DNA from: Auanema rhodensis
Taxonomy: Eukaryota; Nematoda; Chromadorea; Rhabditida; Rhabditidae
Assembly (NCBI GenBank): GCA_964057225.1
Contig: OZ059899.1
Location: forward strand, 3,224,001 to 3,288,000
Direction of reading: 5' to 3'
DNA: 64,000 nucleotides
The notes beneath the pieces are model-generated. The model was not told the DNA's origin. It worked only from the letters and a program-made list of their open reading frames with translations, and did not search any database. Shown one piece after another: positions 51,601 to 64,000 of the stretch; position 1 is the first letter of the stretch, and every line of letters starts with the position of its first letter. A program made the translations under genes and the position numbers.

Positions 51601-54600
51601 GTGTACATGGAAACTCAACATACACTAATGCATCATTTTTCAAACGATCATAACTAATTTTTGTATTAAGCGTTTCTCAATGTAGTATAGTGCATTCGAT
51701 GCGGATTTTCAAGCTGCGTCGATCTGTGTTATCAGATTTGCGCTAGCTTAAAAATGCACCGAGATATCAACTGATATAAGTTCACACATATATACCCGAT
51801 TTTCACCCTGAAGAATTAATTTTTTCGTTAAATAACCTTGTCCATCGTTTTTGTCTTAAAAAATAGAATCTAAAAACATCTACTTTTTGCTAAATTATTT
51901 TGAAATTTTTCGAAAAAATTTTTGTCAAAATGTTTTTGGAAGCAATGTTGAGTGTACATGGAAACTCAACATACACTAATGCATCATTTTTCAAACGATC
52001 ATAACTAATTTTTGTATTAAGCGTTTCTCAATGTAGTATAGTGCATTCGATGCGGATTTTCAAGCTGCGTCGATCTGTGTTATCAGATTTGCGCTAGCTT
52101 AAAAATGCACCGAGATATCAACTGATATAAGTTCACACATATATACCCGATTTTCACCCTGAAGAATTAATTTTTTCGTTAAATAACCTTGTCCATCGTT
52201 TTTGTCTTAAAAAATAGAATCTAAAAACATCTACTTTTTGCTAAATTATTTTGAAATTTTTCGAAAAAATTTTTGTCAAAATGTTTTTGGAAGCAATGTT
52301 GAGTGTACATGGAAACTCAACATATACTAATGCATCATTTTTCAAACGATCATAACTAATTTTTGTATCAAGTGTTTCTCAATGTAGTATAGTGCATTCG
52401 ATGCGGATTTTTAAGCTGCGTCGATCTGTGTTATCAGATTTGCGCTAGCTTAAAAATGCACCGAGATATCAACTGATATAAGTTCACACTTATATCCTCG
52501 ATTTTCACCCTGAAGAATTAATTTTTTCGTTGAATAACATTGTCTATCGTCTTTGCCTTGAGAAATGGAATCTACAAACATCTACTTTTTGCTAAATTAT
52601 TTTGAATTTTTTCGAAAAAATTTTTGTCAAAATGTTTTTGGAAGCAATGTTGAGTGTACATGGAAACTCAACATACACTAATGCATCATTTTTCAAACGA
52701 TCATAACTAATTTTTGTATTAAGCGTTTCTCAATGTAGTATAGTGCATTCGATGCGGATTTTTAAGCTGCGTCGATCTGTGTTATCAGATTTGCGCTAGC
52801 TTAAAAATGCACCGAGATATCAACTGATATAAGTTCACACTTATATCCTCGATTTTCACCCTGAAGAAATAATTTTTTCGTTGAATAACATTGTCCATCG
52901 TCTTTGCCTTGAAAAAAGGAATCTAAAAACATCTACTTTTTGCTAAATTATTTTGAAATTTTTCGAAAAAATTTTTGTCAAAATGTTTTTGGAAGCAATG
53001 TTGAGTGTACATGGAAACTCAACATACACTAATGCATCATTTTTCAAACGATCATAACTAATTTTTGTATTAAGCGTTTCTCAATGAAGTATAGTGCATT
53101 CGATGCGGATTTTTAAGCTGCGTCGATCTGTGTTTTCAGATTTGCGCTAGCTTAAAAATGCACCGAGATATCAACTGATATATGTTCACACTTATATCCT
53201 CGATTTTCACCCTGAAGAATTAATTTTTTCGTTGAATAACATTGTCCATCGTCTTTGCCTTGAAAAATGGAATCTAAAAACATCTACTTTTTGCTAAATT
53301 ATTTTGAAATTTTTCGAAAAAATTTTTGTCAAAATGTTTTTGGAAGCAATGTTGAGTGTACATGGAAACTCAACATACACTAATGCATCATTTTTCAAAC
53401 GATCATAACTAATTTTTGTATTAAGCGTTTCTCAATGTAGTATAGTGCATTCGATGCGGATTTTTAAGCTGCGTCGATCTGTGTTATCAGATTTGCGCTA
53501 GCTTAAAAATGCACCGAGATATCAACTGATATAAGTTCACACTTATATCCTCGATTTTCACCCTGAAGAATTAATTTTTTCGTTGAATAACATTGTCCAT
53601 CGTCTTTGCCTTGAAAAATGGAATCTAAAAACACCTACTTTTTGCTAAATTATTTTGAAATTTTTCGAAAAAATTTTTGTCAAAATGTTTTTGGAAGCAA
53701 TGTTGAGTGTACATGGAAACTCAACATACACTAATGCATCATTTTTCAAACGATCATAACTAATTTTTGTATTAAGCGTTTCTCAATGTAGTATAGTGCA
53801 TTCGATGCGGATTTTCAAGCTGCGTCGATCTGTGTTATCAGATTTGCGCTAGCTTAAAAATGCACCGAGATATCAACTGATATAAGTTCACACTTATATC
53901 CTCGATTTTCACCCTGAAGAAATAATTTTTTCGTTGAATAACATTGTCCATCGTCTTTGCCTTGAAAAAAGGAATCTAAAAACATCTACTTTTTGCTAAA
54001 TTATTTTGAAATTTTTCGAAAAAATTTTTGTCAAAATGTTTTTGGAAGCAATGTTGAGTGTACATGGAAACTCAACATACACTAATGCATCATTTTTCAA
54101 ACGATCATAACTAATTTTTGTATTAAGCGTTTCTCAATGTAGTATAGTGCATTCGATGCGGATTTTTAAGCTGCGTCGATCTGTGTTATCAGATTCGCGC
54201 TAGCTTAAAAATGCACCGAGATATCAACTGATATAAGTTCACACTTATATCCTCGATTTTCACCCTGAAGAAATAATTTTTTCGTTGAATAACATTGTCC
54301 ATCGTCTTTGCCTTGAAAAAAGGAATCTAAAAACATCTACTTTTTGCTAAATTATTTTGAAATTTTTCGAAAAAATTTTTGTCAAAATGTTTTTGGAAGC
54401 AATGTTGAGTGTACATGGAAACTCAACATACACTAATGCATCATTTTTCAAACGATCATAACTAATTTTTGTATTAAGCGTTTCTCAATGAAGTATAGTG
54501 CATTCGATGCGGATTTTTAAGCTGCGTCGATCTGTGTTTTCAGATTTGCGCTAGCTTAAAAATGCACCGAGATATCAACTGATATATGTTCACACTTATA

Positions 54601-55788
54601 TCCTCGATTTTCACCCTGAAGAATTAATTTTTTCGTTGAATAACATTGTCCATCGTCTTTGCCTTGAAAAATGGAATCTAAAAACATCTACTTTTTGCTA
54701 AATTATTTTGAAATTTTTCGAAAAAATTTTTGTCAAAATGTTTTTGGAAGCAATGTTGAGTGTACATGGAAACTCAACATACACTAATGCATCATTTTTC
54801 AAACGATCATAACTAATTTTTGTATTAAGTGTTTCTCAATGTAGTATAGTGCATTCGATGCGGATTTTTAAGCTGCGTCGATCTGTGTTATCAGATTTGC
54901 GCTAGCTTAAAAATGCACCGAGATATCAACTGATATAAGTTCACACATATATACCCGATTTTCACCCTGAAGAATTAACTTTTTCGTTAAATAACCTTGT
55001 CCATCGTTTTTGTCTTAAAAAATAGAATCTAAAAACATCTACTTTTTGCTAAATTATTTTGAAATTTTTCGAAAAAATTTTTGTCAAAATGTTTTTGGAA
55101 GCAATGTTGAGTGTACATGGAAACTCAACATACACTAATGCATCATTTTTCAAACGATCATAACTAATTTTTGTATTAAGCGTTTCTCAATGTAGTATAG
55201 TGCATTCGATGCGGATTTTTAAGCTGCGTCGATCTGTGTTATCAGATTTGCGCTAGCTTAAAAATGCACCGAGATATCAACTGATATAAGTTCACACTTA
55301 TATCCTCGATTTTCACCCTGAAGAATTAATTTTTTCGTTGAATAACATTGTCCATCGTCTTTGCCTTGAAAAATGGAATCTAAAAACACCTACTTTTTGC
55401 TAAATTATTTTGAAATTTTTCGAAAAAATTTTTGTCAAAATGTTTTTGGAAGCAATGTTGAGTGTACATGGAAACTCAACATACACTAATGCATCATTTT
55501 TCAAACGATCATAACTAATTTTTGTATTAAGCGTTTCTCAATGTAGTATAGTGCATTCGATGCGGATTTTCAAGCTGCGTCGATCTGTGTTATCAGATTT
55601 GCGCTAGCTTAAAAATGCACCGAGATATCAACTGATATAAGTTCACACATATATACCCGATTTTCACCCTGAAGAATTAATTTTTTCGTTAAATAACCTT
55701 GTCCATCGTTTTTGTCTTAAAAAATAGAATCTAAAAACATCTACTTTTTGCTAAATTATTTTGAAATTTTTCGAAAAAATTTTTGTCA

Positions 55789-57894
55789 AAATGTTTTTGG
55801 AAGCAATGTTGAGTGTACATGGAAACTCAACATACACTAATGCATCATTTTTCAAACGATCATAACTAATTTTTGTATTAAGCGTTTCTCAATGTAGTAT
55901 AGTGCATTCGATGCGGATTTTCAAGCTGCGTCGATCTGTGTTATCAGATTTGCGCTAGCTTAAAAATGCACCGAGATATCAACTGATATAAGTTCACACA
56001 TATATACCCGATTTTCACCCTGAAGAATTAATTTTTTCGTTAAATAACCTTGTCCATCGTCTTTGTCTTGAAAAATAGAATCTAAAAACATCTACTTTTT
56101 GCTAAATTATTTTGAAATTTTTCGAAAAAATTTTTGTCAAAATGTTTTTGGAAGCAATGTTGAGTGTACATGGAAACTCAACATATACTAATGCATCATT
56201 TTTCAAACGATCATAACTAATTTTTGTATCAAGTGTTTCTCAATGTAGTATAGTGCATTCGATGCGGATTTTTAAGCTGCGTCGATCTGTGTTATAAGAT
56301 TTGCGCTAGCTTAAAAATGCACCGAGATATCAACTGATATAAGTTCACACTTATATCCTCGATTTTCACCCTGAAGAATTAATTTTTTCGTTGAATAACA
56401 TTGTCTATCGTCTTTGCCTTGAGAAATGGAATCTACAAACATCTACTTTTTGCTAAATTATTTTGAATTTTTTCGAAAAAATTTTTGTCAAAATGTTTTT
56501 GGAAGCAATGTTGAGTGTACATGGAAACTCAACATACACTAATGCATCATTTTTCAAACGATCATAACTAATTTTTGTATTAAGCGTTTCTCAATGTAGT
56601 ATAGTGCATTCGATGCGGATTTTTAAGCTGCGTCGATCTGTGTTATCAGATTTGCGCTAGCTTAAAAATGCACCGAGATATCAACTGATATAAGTTCACA
56701 CTTATATCCTCGATTTTCACCCTGAAGAAATAATTTTTTCGTTGAATAACATTGTCCATCGTCTTTGCCTTGAAAAAAGGAATCTAAAAACATCTACTTT
56801 TTGCTAAATTATTTTGAAATTTTTCGAAAAAAGTTTTGTCAAAATGTTTTTGGAAGCAATGTTGAGTGTACATGGAAACTCAACATACACTAATGCATCA
56901 TTTTTCAAACGATCATAACTAATTTTTGTATTAAGCGTTTTTCAATGTAGTATAGTGCATTCGATGCGGATTTTCAAGCTGCGTCGATCTGTGTTATCAG
57001 ATTTGCGCTAGCTTAAAAATGCACCGAGATATCAACTGATATAAGTTCACACATATATACCCGATTTTCACCCTGAAGAATTAATTTTTTCGTTAAATAA
57101 CCTTGTCCATCGTCTTTGTCTTGAAAAATAGAATCTAAAAACATCTACTTTTTGCTAAATTATTTTGAAATTTTTCGAAAAAATTTTTGTCAAAATGTTT
57201 TTGGAAGCAATGTTGAGTGTACATGGAAACTCAACATATACTAATGCATCATTTTTCAAACGATCATAACTAATTTTTGTATCAAGTGTTTCTCAATGTA
57301 GTATAGTGCATTCGATGCGGATTTTTAAGCTGCGTCGATCTGTGTTATAAGATTTGCGCTAGCTTAAAAATGCACCGAGATATCAACTGATATAAGTTCA
57401 CACTTATATCCTCGATTTTCACCCTGAAGAATTAATTTTTTCGTTGAATAACATTGTCTATCGTCTTTGCCTTGAGAAATGGAATCTACAAACATCTACT
57501 TTTTGCTAAATTATTTTGAATTTTTTCGAAAAAATTTTTGTCAAAATGTTTTTGGAAGCAATGTTGAGTGTACATGGAAACTCAACATACACTAATGCAT
57601 CATTTTTCAAACGATCATAACTAATTTTTGTATTAAGCGTTTCTCAATGTAGTATAGTGCATTCGATGCGGATTTTTAAGCTGCGTCGATCTGTGTTATC
57701 AGATTTGCGCTAGCTTAAAAATGCACCGAGATATCAACTGATATAAGTTCACACTTATATCCTCGATTTTCACCCTGAAGAAATAATTTTTTCGTTGAAT
57801 AACATTGTCCATCGTCTTTGCCTTGAAAAAAGAAATCTAAAAACATCTACTTTTTGCTAAATTATTTTGAAATTTTTCGAAAAAATTTTTGTCA
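55789..57894. repeat. Tandem three-monomer duplication
   Basis: The monomers at 55789-56841 correspond to those at 56842-57894. The private GTTATAAGATTT (instead of GTTATCAG) occurs at 56291 and again 1053 bp later at 57344. The copies differ at a few bases (CGTTTCTC versus CGTTTTTC, and in the third monomer), so this event is older than the nine-monomer one. Confidence 0.75.
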
Positions 57895-58596
57895 AAATGT
57901 TTTTGGAAGCAATGTTGAGTGTACATGGAAACTCAACATATACTAATGCATCATTTTTCAAACGATCATAACTAATTTTTGTATCAAGTGTTTCTCAATG
58001 TAGTATAGTGCATTCGATGCGGATTTTTAAGCTGCGTCGATCTGTGTTATCAGATTTGCGCTAGCTTAAAAATGCACCGAGATATCAACTGATATAAGTT
58101 CACACTTATATCCTCGATTTTCACCCTGAAGAATTAATTTTTTCGTTGAATAACATTGTCTATCGTCTTTGCCTTGAGAAATGGAATCTACAAACATCTA
58201 CTTTTTGCTAAATTATTTTGAATTTTTTCGAAAAAATTTTTGTCAAAATGTTTTTGGAAGCAATGTTGAGTGTACATGGAAACTCAACATACACTAATGC
58301 ATCATTTTTCAAACGATCATAACTAATTTTTGTATTAAGCGTTTCTCAATGTAGTATAGTGCATTCGATGCGGATTTTTAAGCTGCGTCGATCTGTGTTA
58401 TCAGATTTGCGCTAGCTTAAAAATGCACCGAGATATCAACTGATATAAGTTCACACTTATATCCTCGATTTTCACCCTGAAGAAATAATTTTTTCGTTGA
58501 ATAACATTGTCCATCGTCTTTGCCTTGAAAAAAGGAATCTAAAAACATCTACTTTTTGCTAAATTATTTTGAAATTTTTCGAAAAAAGTTTTGTCA

Positions 58597-58756
58597 AAAT
58601 GTTTTTGGAAGCAATGTTGAGTGTACATGGAAACTCAACATACACTAATGCATCATTTTTCAAACGATCATAACTAATTTTGTGGAATCGAATGGAATCT
58701 ACAAACATCTACTTTTTGCTAAATTATTTTGAAATTTTTCGAAAAAATTTTTGTCA
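58597..58756. repeat. Truncated 160-bp satellite monomer with filler junction
   Basis: This is the only length-variant monomer in the window. After CATAACTAATTTT the sequence jumps, through about ten bases reading GTGGAATCGA, to ATGGAATCTACAAAC near the monomer's 3' third. The net loss is 191 bp. The filler contains TGGAATC, a copy of sequence just past the junction, as seen when end joining uses a nearby template. Confidence 0.92.
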
Positions 58757-61700
58757 AAATGTTTTTGGAAGCAATGTTGAGTGTACATGGAAACTCAACA
58801 TACACTAATGCATCATTTTTCAAACGATCATAACTAATTTTTGTATTAAGCGTTTCTCAATGTAGTATAGTGCATTCGATGCGGATTTTCAAGCTGCGTC
58901 GATCTGTGTTATCAGATTTGCGCTAGCTTAAAAATGCACCGAGATATCAACTGATATAAGTTCACACATATATACCCGATTTTCACCCTGAAGAATTAAT
59001 TTTTTCGTTAAATAACCTTGTCCATCGTCTTTGTCTTGAAAAATAGAATCTAAAAACATCTACTTTTTGCTAAATTATTTTGAAATTTTTCGAAAAAATT
59101 TTTGTCAAAATGTTTTTGGAAGCAATGTTGAGTGTACATGGAAACTCAACATACACTAATGCATCATTTTTCAAACGATCATAACTAATTTTTGTATTAA
59201 GCGTTTCTCAATGTAGTATAGTGCATTCGATGCGGATTTTTAAGCTGCGTCGATCTGTGTTATCAGATTTGCGCTAGCTTAAAAATGCACCGAGATATCA
59301 ACTGATATAAGTTCACACTTATATCCTCGATTTTCACCCTGAAGAAATAATTTTTTCGTTGAATAACATTGTCCATCGTCTTTGCCTTGAAAAAAGGAAT
59401 CTAAAAACATCTACTTTTTGCTAAATTATTTTGAAATTTTTCGAAAAAATTTTTGTCAAAATGTTTTTGGAAGCAATGTTGAGTGTACATGGAAACTCAA
59501 CATACACTAATGCATCATTTTTCAAACGATCATAACTAATTTTTGTATTAAGCGTTTCTCAATGAAGTATAGTGCATTCGATGCGGATTTTTAAGCTGCG
59601 TCGATCTGTGTTTTCAGATTTGCGCTAGCTTAAAAATGCACCGAGATATCAACTGATATAAGTTCACACATATATACCCGATTTTCACCCTGAAGAATTA
59701 ATTTTTTCGTTAAATAACCTTGTCCATCGTTTTTGTCTTAAAAAATAGAATCTAAAAACATCTACTTTTTGCTAAATTATTTTGAAATTTTTCGAAAAAA
59801 TTTTTGTCAAAATGTTTTTGGAAGCAATGTTGAGTGTACATGGAAACTCAACATATACTAATGCATCATTTTTCAAACGATCATAACTAATTTTTGTATC
59901 AAGTGTTTCTCAATGTAGTATAGTGCATTCGATGCGGATTTTTAAGCTGCGTCGATCTGTGTTATCAGATTTGCGCTAGCTTAAAAATGCACCGAGATAT
60001 CAACTGATATAAGTTCACACTTATATCCTCGATTTTCACCCTGAAGAATTAATTTTTTCGTTGAATAACATTGTCTATCGTCTTTGCCTTGAGAAATGGA
60101 ATCTACAAACATCTACTTTTTGCTAAATTATTTTGAATTTTTTCGAAAAAATTTTTGTCAAAATGTTTTTGGAAGCAATGTTGAGTGTACATGGAAACTC
60201 AACATATACTAATGCATCATTTTTCAAACGATCATAACTAATTTTTGTATCAAGTGTTTCTCAATGTAGTATAGTGCATTCGATGCGGATTTTTAAGCTG
60301 CGTCGATCTGTGTTATCAGATTTGCGCTAGCTTAAAAATGCACCGAGATATCAACTGATATAAGTTCACACTTATATCCTCGATTTTCACCCTGAAGAAT
60401 TAATTTTTTCGTTGAATAACATTGTCTATCGTCTTTGCCTTGAGAAATGGAATCTACAAACATCTACTTTTTGCTAAATTATCTTGAATTTTTTCGAAAA
60501 AATTTTTGTCAAAATGTTTTTGGAAGCAATGTTGAGTGTACATGGAAACTCAACATACACTAATGCATCATTTTTCAAACGATCATAACTAATTTTTGTA
60601 TTAAGCGTTTCTCAATGTAGTATAGTGCATTCGATGCGGATTTTTAAGCTGCGTCGATCTGTGTTATCAGATTTGCGCTAGCTTAAAAATGCACCGAGAT
60701 ATCAACTGATATAAGTTCACACTTATATCCTCGATTTTCACCCTGAAGAAATAATTTTTTCGTTGAATAACATTGTCCATCGTCTTTGCCTTGAAAAAAG
60801 GAATCTAAAAACATCTACTTTTTGCTAAATTATTTTGAAATTTTTCGAAAAAAGTTTTGTCAAAATGTTTTTGAAAGCAATGTTGAGTGTACATGGAAAC
60901 TCAACATACACTAATGCATCATTTTTCAAACGATCATAACTAATTTTTGTATTAAGCGTTTCTCAATGTAGTATAGTGCATTCGATGCGGATTTTCAAGC
61001 TGCGTCGATCTGTGTTATCAGATTTGCGCTAGCTTAAAAATGCACCGAGATATCAACTGATATAAGTTCACACATATATACCCGATTTTCACCCTGAAGA
61101 ATTAATTTTTTCGTTAAATAACCTTGTCCATCGTCTTTGTCTTGAAAAATAGAATCTAAAAACATCTACTTTTTGCTAAATTATTTTGAAATTTTTCGAA
61201 AAAATTTTTGTCAAAATGTTTTTGGAAGCAATGTTGAGTGTACATGGAAACTCAACATATACTAATGCATCATTTTTCAAACGATCATAACTAATTTTTG
61301 TATCAAGTGTTTCTCAATGTAGTATAGTGCATTCGATGCGGATTTTTAAGCTGCGTCGATCTGTGTTATCAGATTTGCGCTAGCTTAAAAATGCACCGAG
61401 ATATCAACTGATATAAGTTCACACTTATATCCTCGATTTTCACCCTGAAGAATTAATTTTTTCGTTGAATAACATTGTCTATCGTCTTTGCCTTGAGAAA
61501 TGGAATCTACAAACATCTACTTTTTGCTAAATTATTTTGAATTTTTTCGAAAAAATTTTTGTCAAAATGTTTTTGGAAGCAATGTTGAGTGTACATGGAA
61601 ACTCAACATACACTAATGCATCATTTTTCAAACGATCATAACTAATTTTTGTATCAAGCGTTTCTCAATGTAGTATAGTGCATTCGATGCGGATTTTTAA

Positions 61701-64000
61701 GCTGCGTCGATCTGTGTTATCAGATTTGCGCTAGCTTAAAAATGCACCGAGATATCAACTGATATAAGTTCACACTTATATCCTCGATTTTCACCCTGAA
61801 GAAATAATTTTTTCGTTGAATAACATTGTCCATCGTCTTTGCCTTGAAAAAAGGAATCTAAAAACATCTACTTTTTGCTAAATTATTTTGAAATTTTTCG
61901 AAAAAATTTTTGTCAAAATGTTTTTGGAAGCAATGTTGAGTGTACATGGAAACTCAACATACACTAATGCATCATTTTTCAAACGATCATAACTAATTTT
62001 TGTATTAAGCGTTTCTCAATGAAGTATAGTGCATTCGATGCGGATTTTTAAGCTGCGTCGATCTGTGTTTTCAGATTTGCGCTAGCTTAAAAATGCACCG
62101 AGATATCAACTGATATAAGTTCACACATATATACCCGATTTTCACCCTGAAGAATTAATTTTTTCGTTAAATAACCTTGTCCATCGTTTTTGTCTTAAAA
62201 AATAGAATCTAAAAACATCTACTTTTTGCTAAATTATTTTGAAATTTTTCGAAAAAATTTTTGTCAAAATGTTTTTGGAAGCAATGTTGAGTGTACATGG
62301 AAACTCAACATACACTAATGCATCATTTTTCAAACGATCATAACTAATTTTTGTATTAAGCGTTTCTCAATGTAGTATAGTGCATTCGATGCGGATTTTT
62401 AAGCTGCGTCGATCTGTGTTATCAGATTTGCGCTAGCTTAAAAATGCACCGAGATATCAACTGATATAAGTTCACACTTATATCCTCGATTTTCACCCTG
62501 AAGAATTAATTTTTTCGTTGAATAACATTGTCCATCGTCTTTGCCTTGAAAAATGGAATCTAAAAACACCTACTTTTTGCTAAATTATTTTGAAATTTTT
62601 CGAAAAAATTTTTGTCAAAATGTTTTTGGAAGCAATGTTGAGTGTACATGGAAACTCAACATACACTAATGCATCATTTTTCAAACGATCATAACTAATT
62701 TTTGTATTAAGCGTTTCTCAATGTAGTATAGTGCATTCGATGCGGATTTTCAAGCTGCGTCGATCTGTGTTATCAGATTTGCGCTAGCTTAAAAATGCAC
62801 CGAGATATCAACTGATATAAGTTCACACATATATACCCGATTTTCACCCTGAAGAATTAATTTTTTCGTTAAATAACCTTGTCCATCGTTTTTGTCTTAA
62901 AAAATAGAATCTAAAAACATCTACTTTTTGCTAAATTATTTTGAAATTTTTCGAAAAAATTTTTGTCAAAATGTTTTTGGAAGCAATGTTGAGTGTACAT
63001 GGAAACTCAACATATACTAATGCATCATTTTTCAAACGATCATAACTAATTTTTGTATCAAGTGTTTCTCAATGTAGTATAGTGCATTCGATGCGGATTT
63101 TTAAGCTGCGTCGATCTGTGTTATCAGATTTGCGCTAGCTTAAAAATGCACCGAGATATCAACTGATATAAGTTCACACTTATATCCTCGATTTTCACCC
63201 TGAAGAATTAATTTTTTCGTTGAATAACATTGTCTATCGTCTTTGCCTTGAGAAATGGAATCTACAAACATCTACTTTTTGCTAAATTATTTTGAATTTT
63301 TTCGAAAAAATTTTTGTCAAAATGTTTTTGGAAGCAATGTTGAGTGTACATGGAAACTCAACATACACTAATGCATCATTTTTCAAACGATCATAACTAA
63401 TTTTTGTATTAAGCGTTTCTCAATGTAGTATAGTGCATTCGATGCGGATTTTTAAGCTGCGTCGATCTGTGTTATCAGATTTGCGCTAGCTTAAAAATGC
63501 ACCGAGATATCAACTGATATAAGTTCACACATATATACCCGATTTTCACCCTGAAGAATTAATTTTTTCGTTAAATAACCTTGTCCATCGTTTTTGTCTT
63601 AAAAAATAGAATCTAAAAACTTCTACTTTTTGCTAAATTATTTTGAAATTTTTCGAAAAAATTTTTGTCAAAATGTTTTTGGAAGCAATGTTGAGTGTAC
63701 ATGGAAACTCAACATACACTAATGCATCATTTTTCAAACGATCATAACTAATTTTTGTATTAAGCGTTTCTCAATGTAGTATAGTGCATTCGATGCGGAT
63801 TTTTAAGCTGCGTCGATCTGTGTTATCAGATTTGCGCTAGCTTAAAAATGCACCGAGATATCAACTGATATAAGTTCACACTTATATCCTCGATTTTCAC
63901 CCTGAAGAATTAATTTTTTCGTTGAATAACATTGTCCATCGTCTTTGCCTTGAAAAATGGAATCTAAAAACACCTACTTTTTGCTAAATTATTTTGAAAT
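58757..64000. repeat. Array zone 4c: 14 full monomers plus a 330-bp partial
   Basis: Exact 351-bp spacing resumes after the truncated monomer, with the same variants A-D as zone 4b. The array continues past the window edge. Confidence 0.95.

Larger units (their letters stand above)
27358..58596. repeat. Array zone 4b: 89 monomers of mixed variants A-E
   Basis: From 27358 new variants appear and recur. B has TTTTCAAGCTG, ACATATATACCCG, GTTAAATAACCTTG and TAGAATC. C has AACATATACTAATG, ATCAAGTGTTTC, CTATCG, GAGAAATGGAATCTAC and GAATTTTTTCG. D has CAATGAAGTATAG, GTTTTCAG and ATATATGTTCAC. A has GAAGAAATAATT and AAAAAAGGAATC. E has GCATTCAATGCGG. The order C then A then D is frequent, a degenerate higher-order pattern. 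Register is exact at 351 bp throughout. Confidence 0.85.
20338..64000. repeat. Satellite tract 4: long 351-bp array running off the window
   Basis: The array is head-to-tail, all in one orientation. From 20338 to 58596 it is exactly 109 x 351 bp, so register is kept with no net insertion or deletion. A truncated monomer follows (58597-58756), then 14 full monomers from 58757 to 63670 and a 330-bp partial one. Monomers differ by a modest set of recurring substitutions, not random ones. Minus-strand 75-codon ORFs appear only where TTATCAG has become TTTTCAG, which removes a stop; they have no other coding sign. No gene, RNA gene or other insertion is seen. Confidence 0.97.

Noticed and set aside
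20338-64000. CRISPR array
   Set aside because: The repeat unit is 351 bp with no short repeat alternating with unique spacers, and the flanking element is a eukaryotic-type LTR retrotransposon.
20338-64000. Match to a named satellite such as the 360-bp Tribolium family
   Set aside because: The length is only similar and I cannot confirm sequence identity, so no family name is assigned.

Overview
This is eukaryotic, repeat-only DNA with no host single-copy gene. Two components fill it: an AT-rich satellite with a 351-bp monomer, and four copies (one cut by the window edge) of an LTR retrotransposon on the minus strand. The host is probably an invertebrate animal. A weak pointer to a nematode is the primer-binding site, which fits a proline tRNA with a GGCCGAA acceptor arm; I recall that arm as nematode-like but cannot check it here.

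Layout. 1-2038: 3'-truncated element copy 1. 2039-4149: 6 monomers. 4150-7787: complete element copy 2. 7788-9898: 6 monomers. 9899-13535: complete copy 3. 13536-16699: 9 monomers. 16700-20337: complete copy 4. 20338-64000: uninterrupted satellite, made of 109 full monomers in exact 351-bp register, one truncated 160-bp monomer (58597-58756), 14 full monomers and a final 330-bp partial one.

The element. Each complete copy has two ~379-bp LTRs (TGT...ATT in the sense direction), a primer-binding site directly next to the 5' LTR, a 417-bp leader, one 773-codon Gag-protease gene, a short 3' UTR and a purine-rich tract. The protein holds a capsid-like region, a CCHC zinc knuckle and a retropepsin with DTG. 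It stops where reverse transcriptase would normally begin, so there is no RT, RNase H or integrase. The element must be mobilised in trans, if at all. Every copy sits in the same orientation, at the same base of the satellite monomer, with the same 5-bp target duplication AAATG and the same LTR-to-LTR mismatch. This means one insertion was later amplified together with its satellite neighbours into a composite higher-order repeat of about 5.75 kb (6.8 kb for the longest unit).

The satellite. Monomers differ by substitutions that define recurring variants (called z, a-f in the composite region and A-E in the long array). Their order shows unequal exchange, including a tandem 9-monomer duplication at 33325-39642. 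Each monomer carries several inverted repeats that could fold. The short ORFs in the satellite and those antisense to gag look non-coding.
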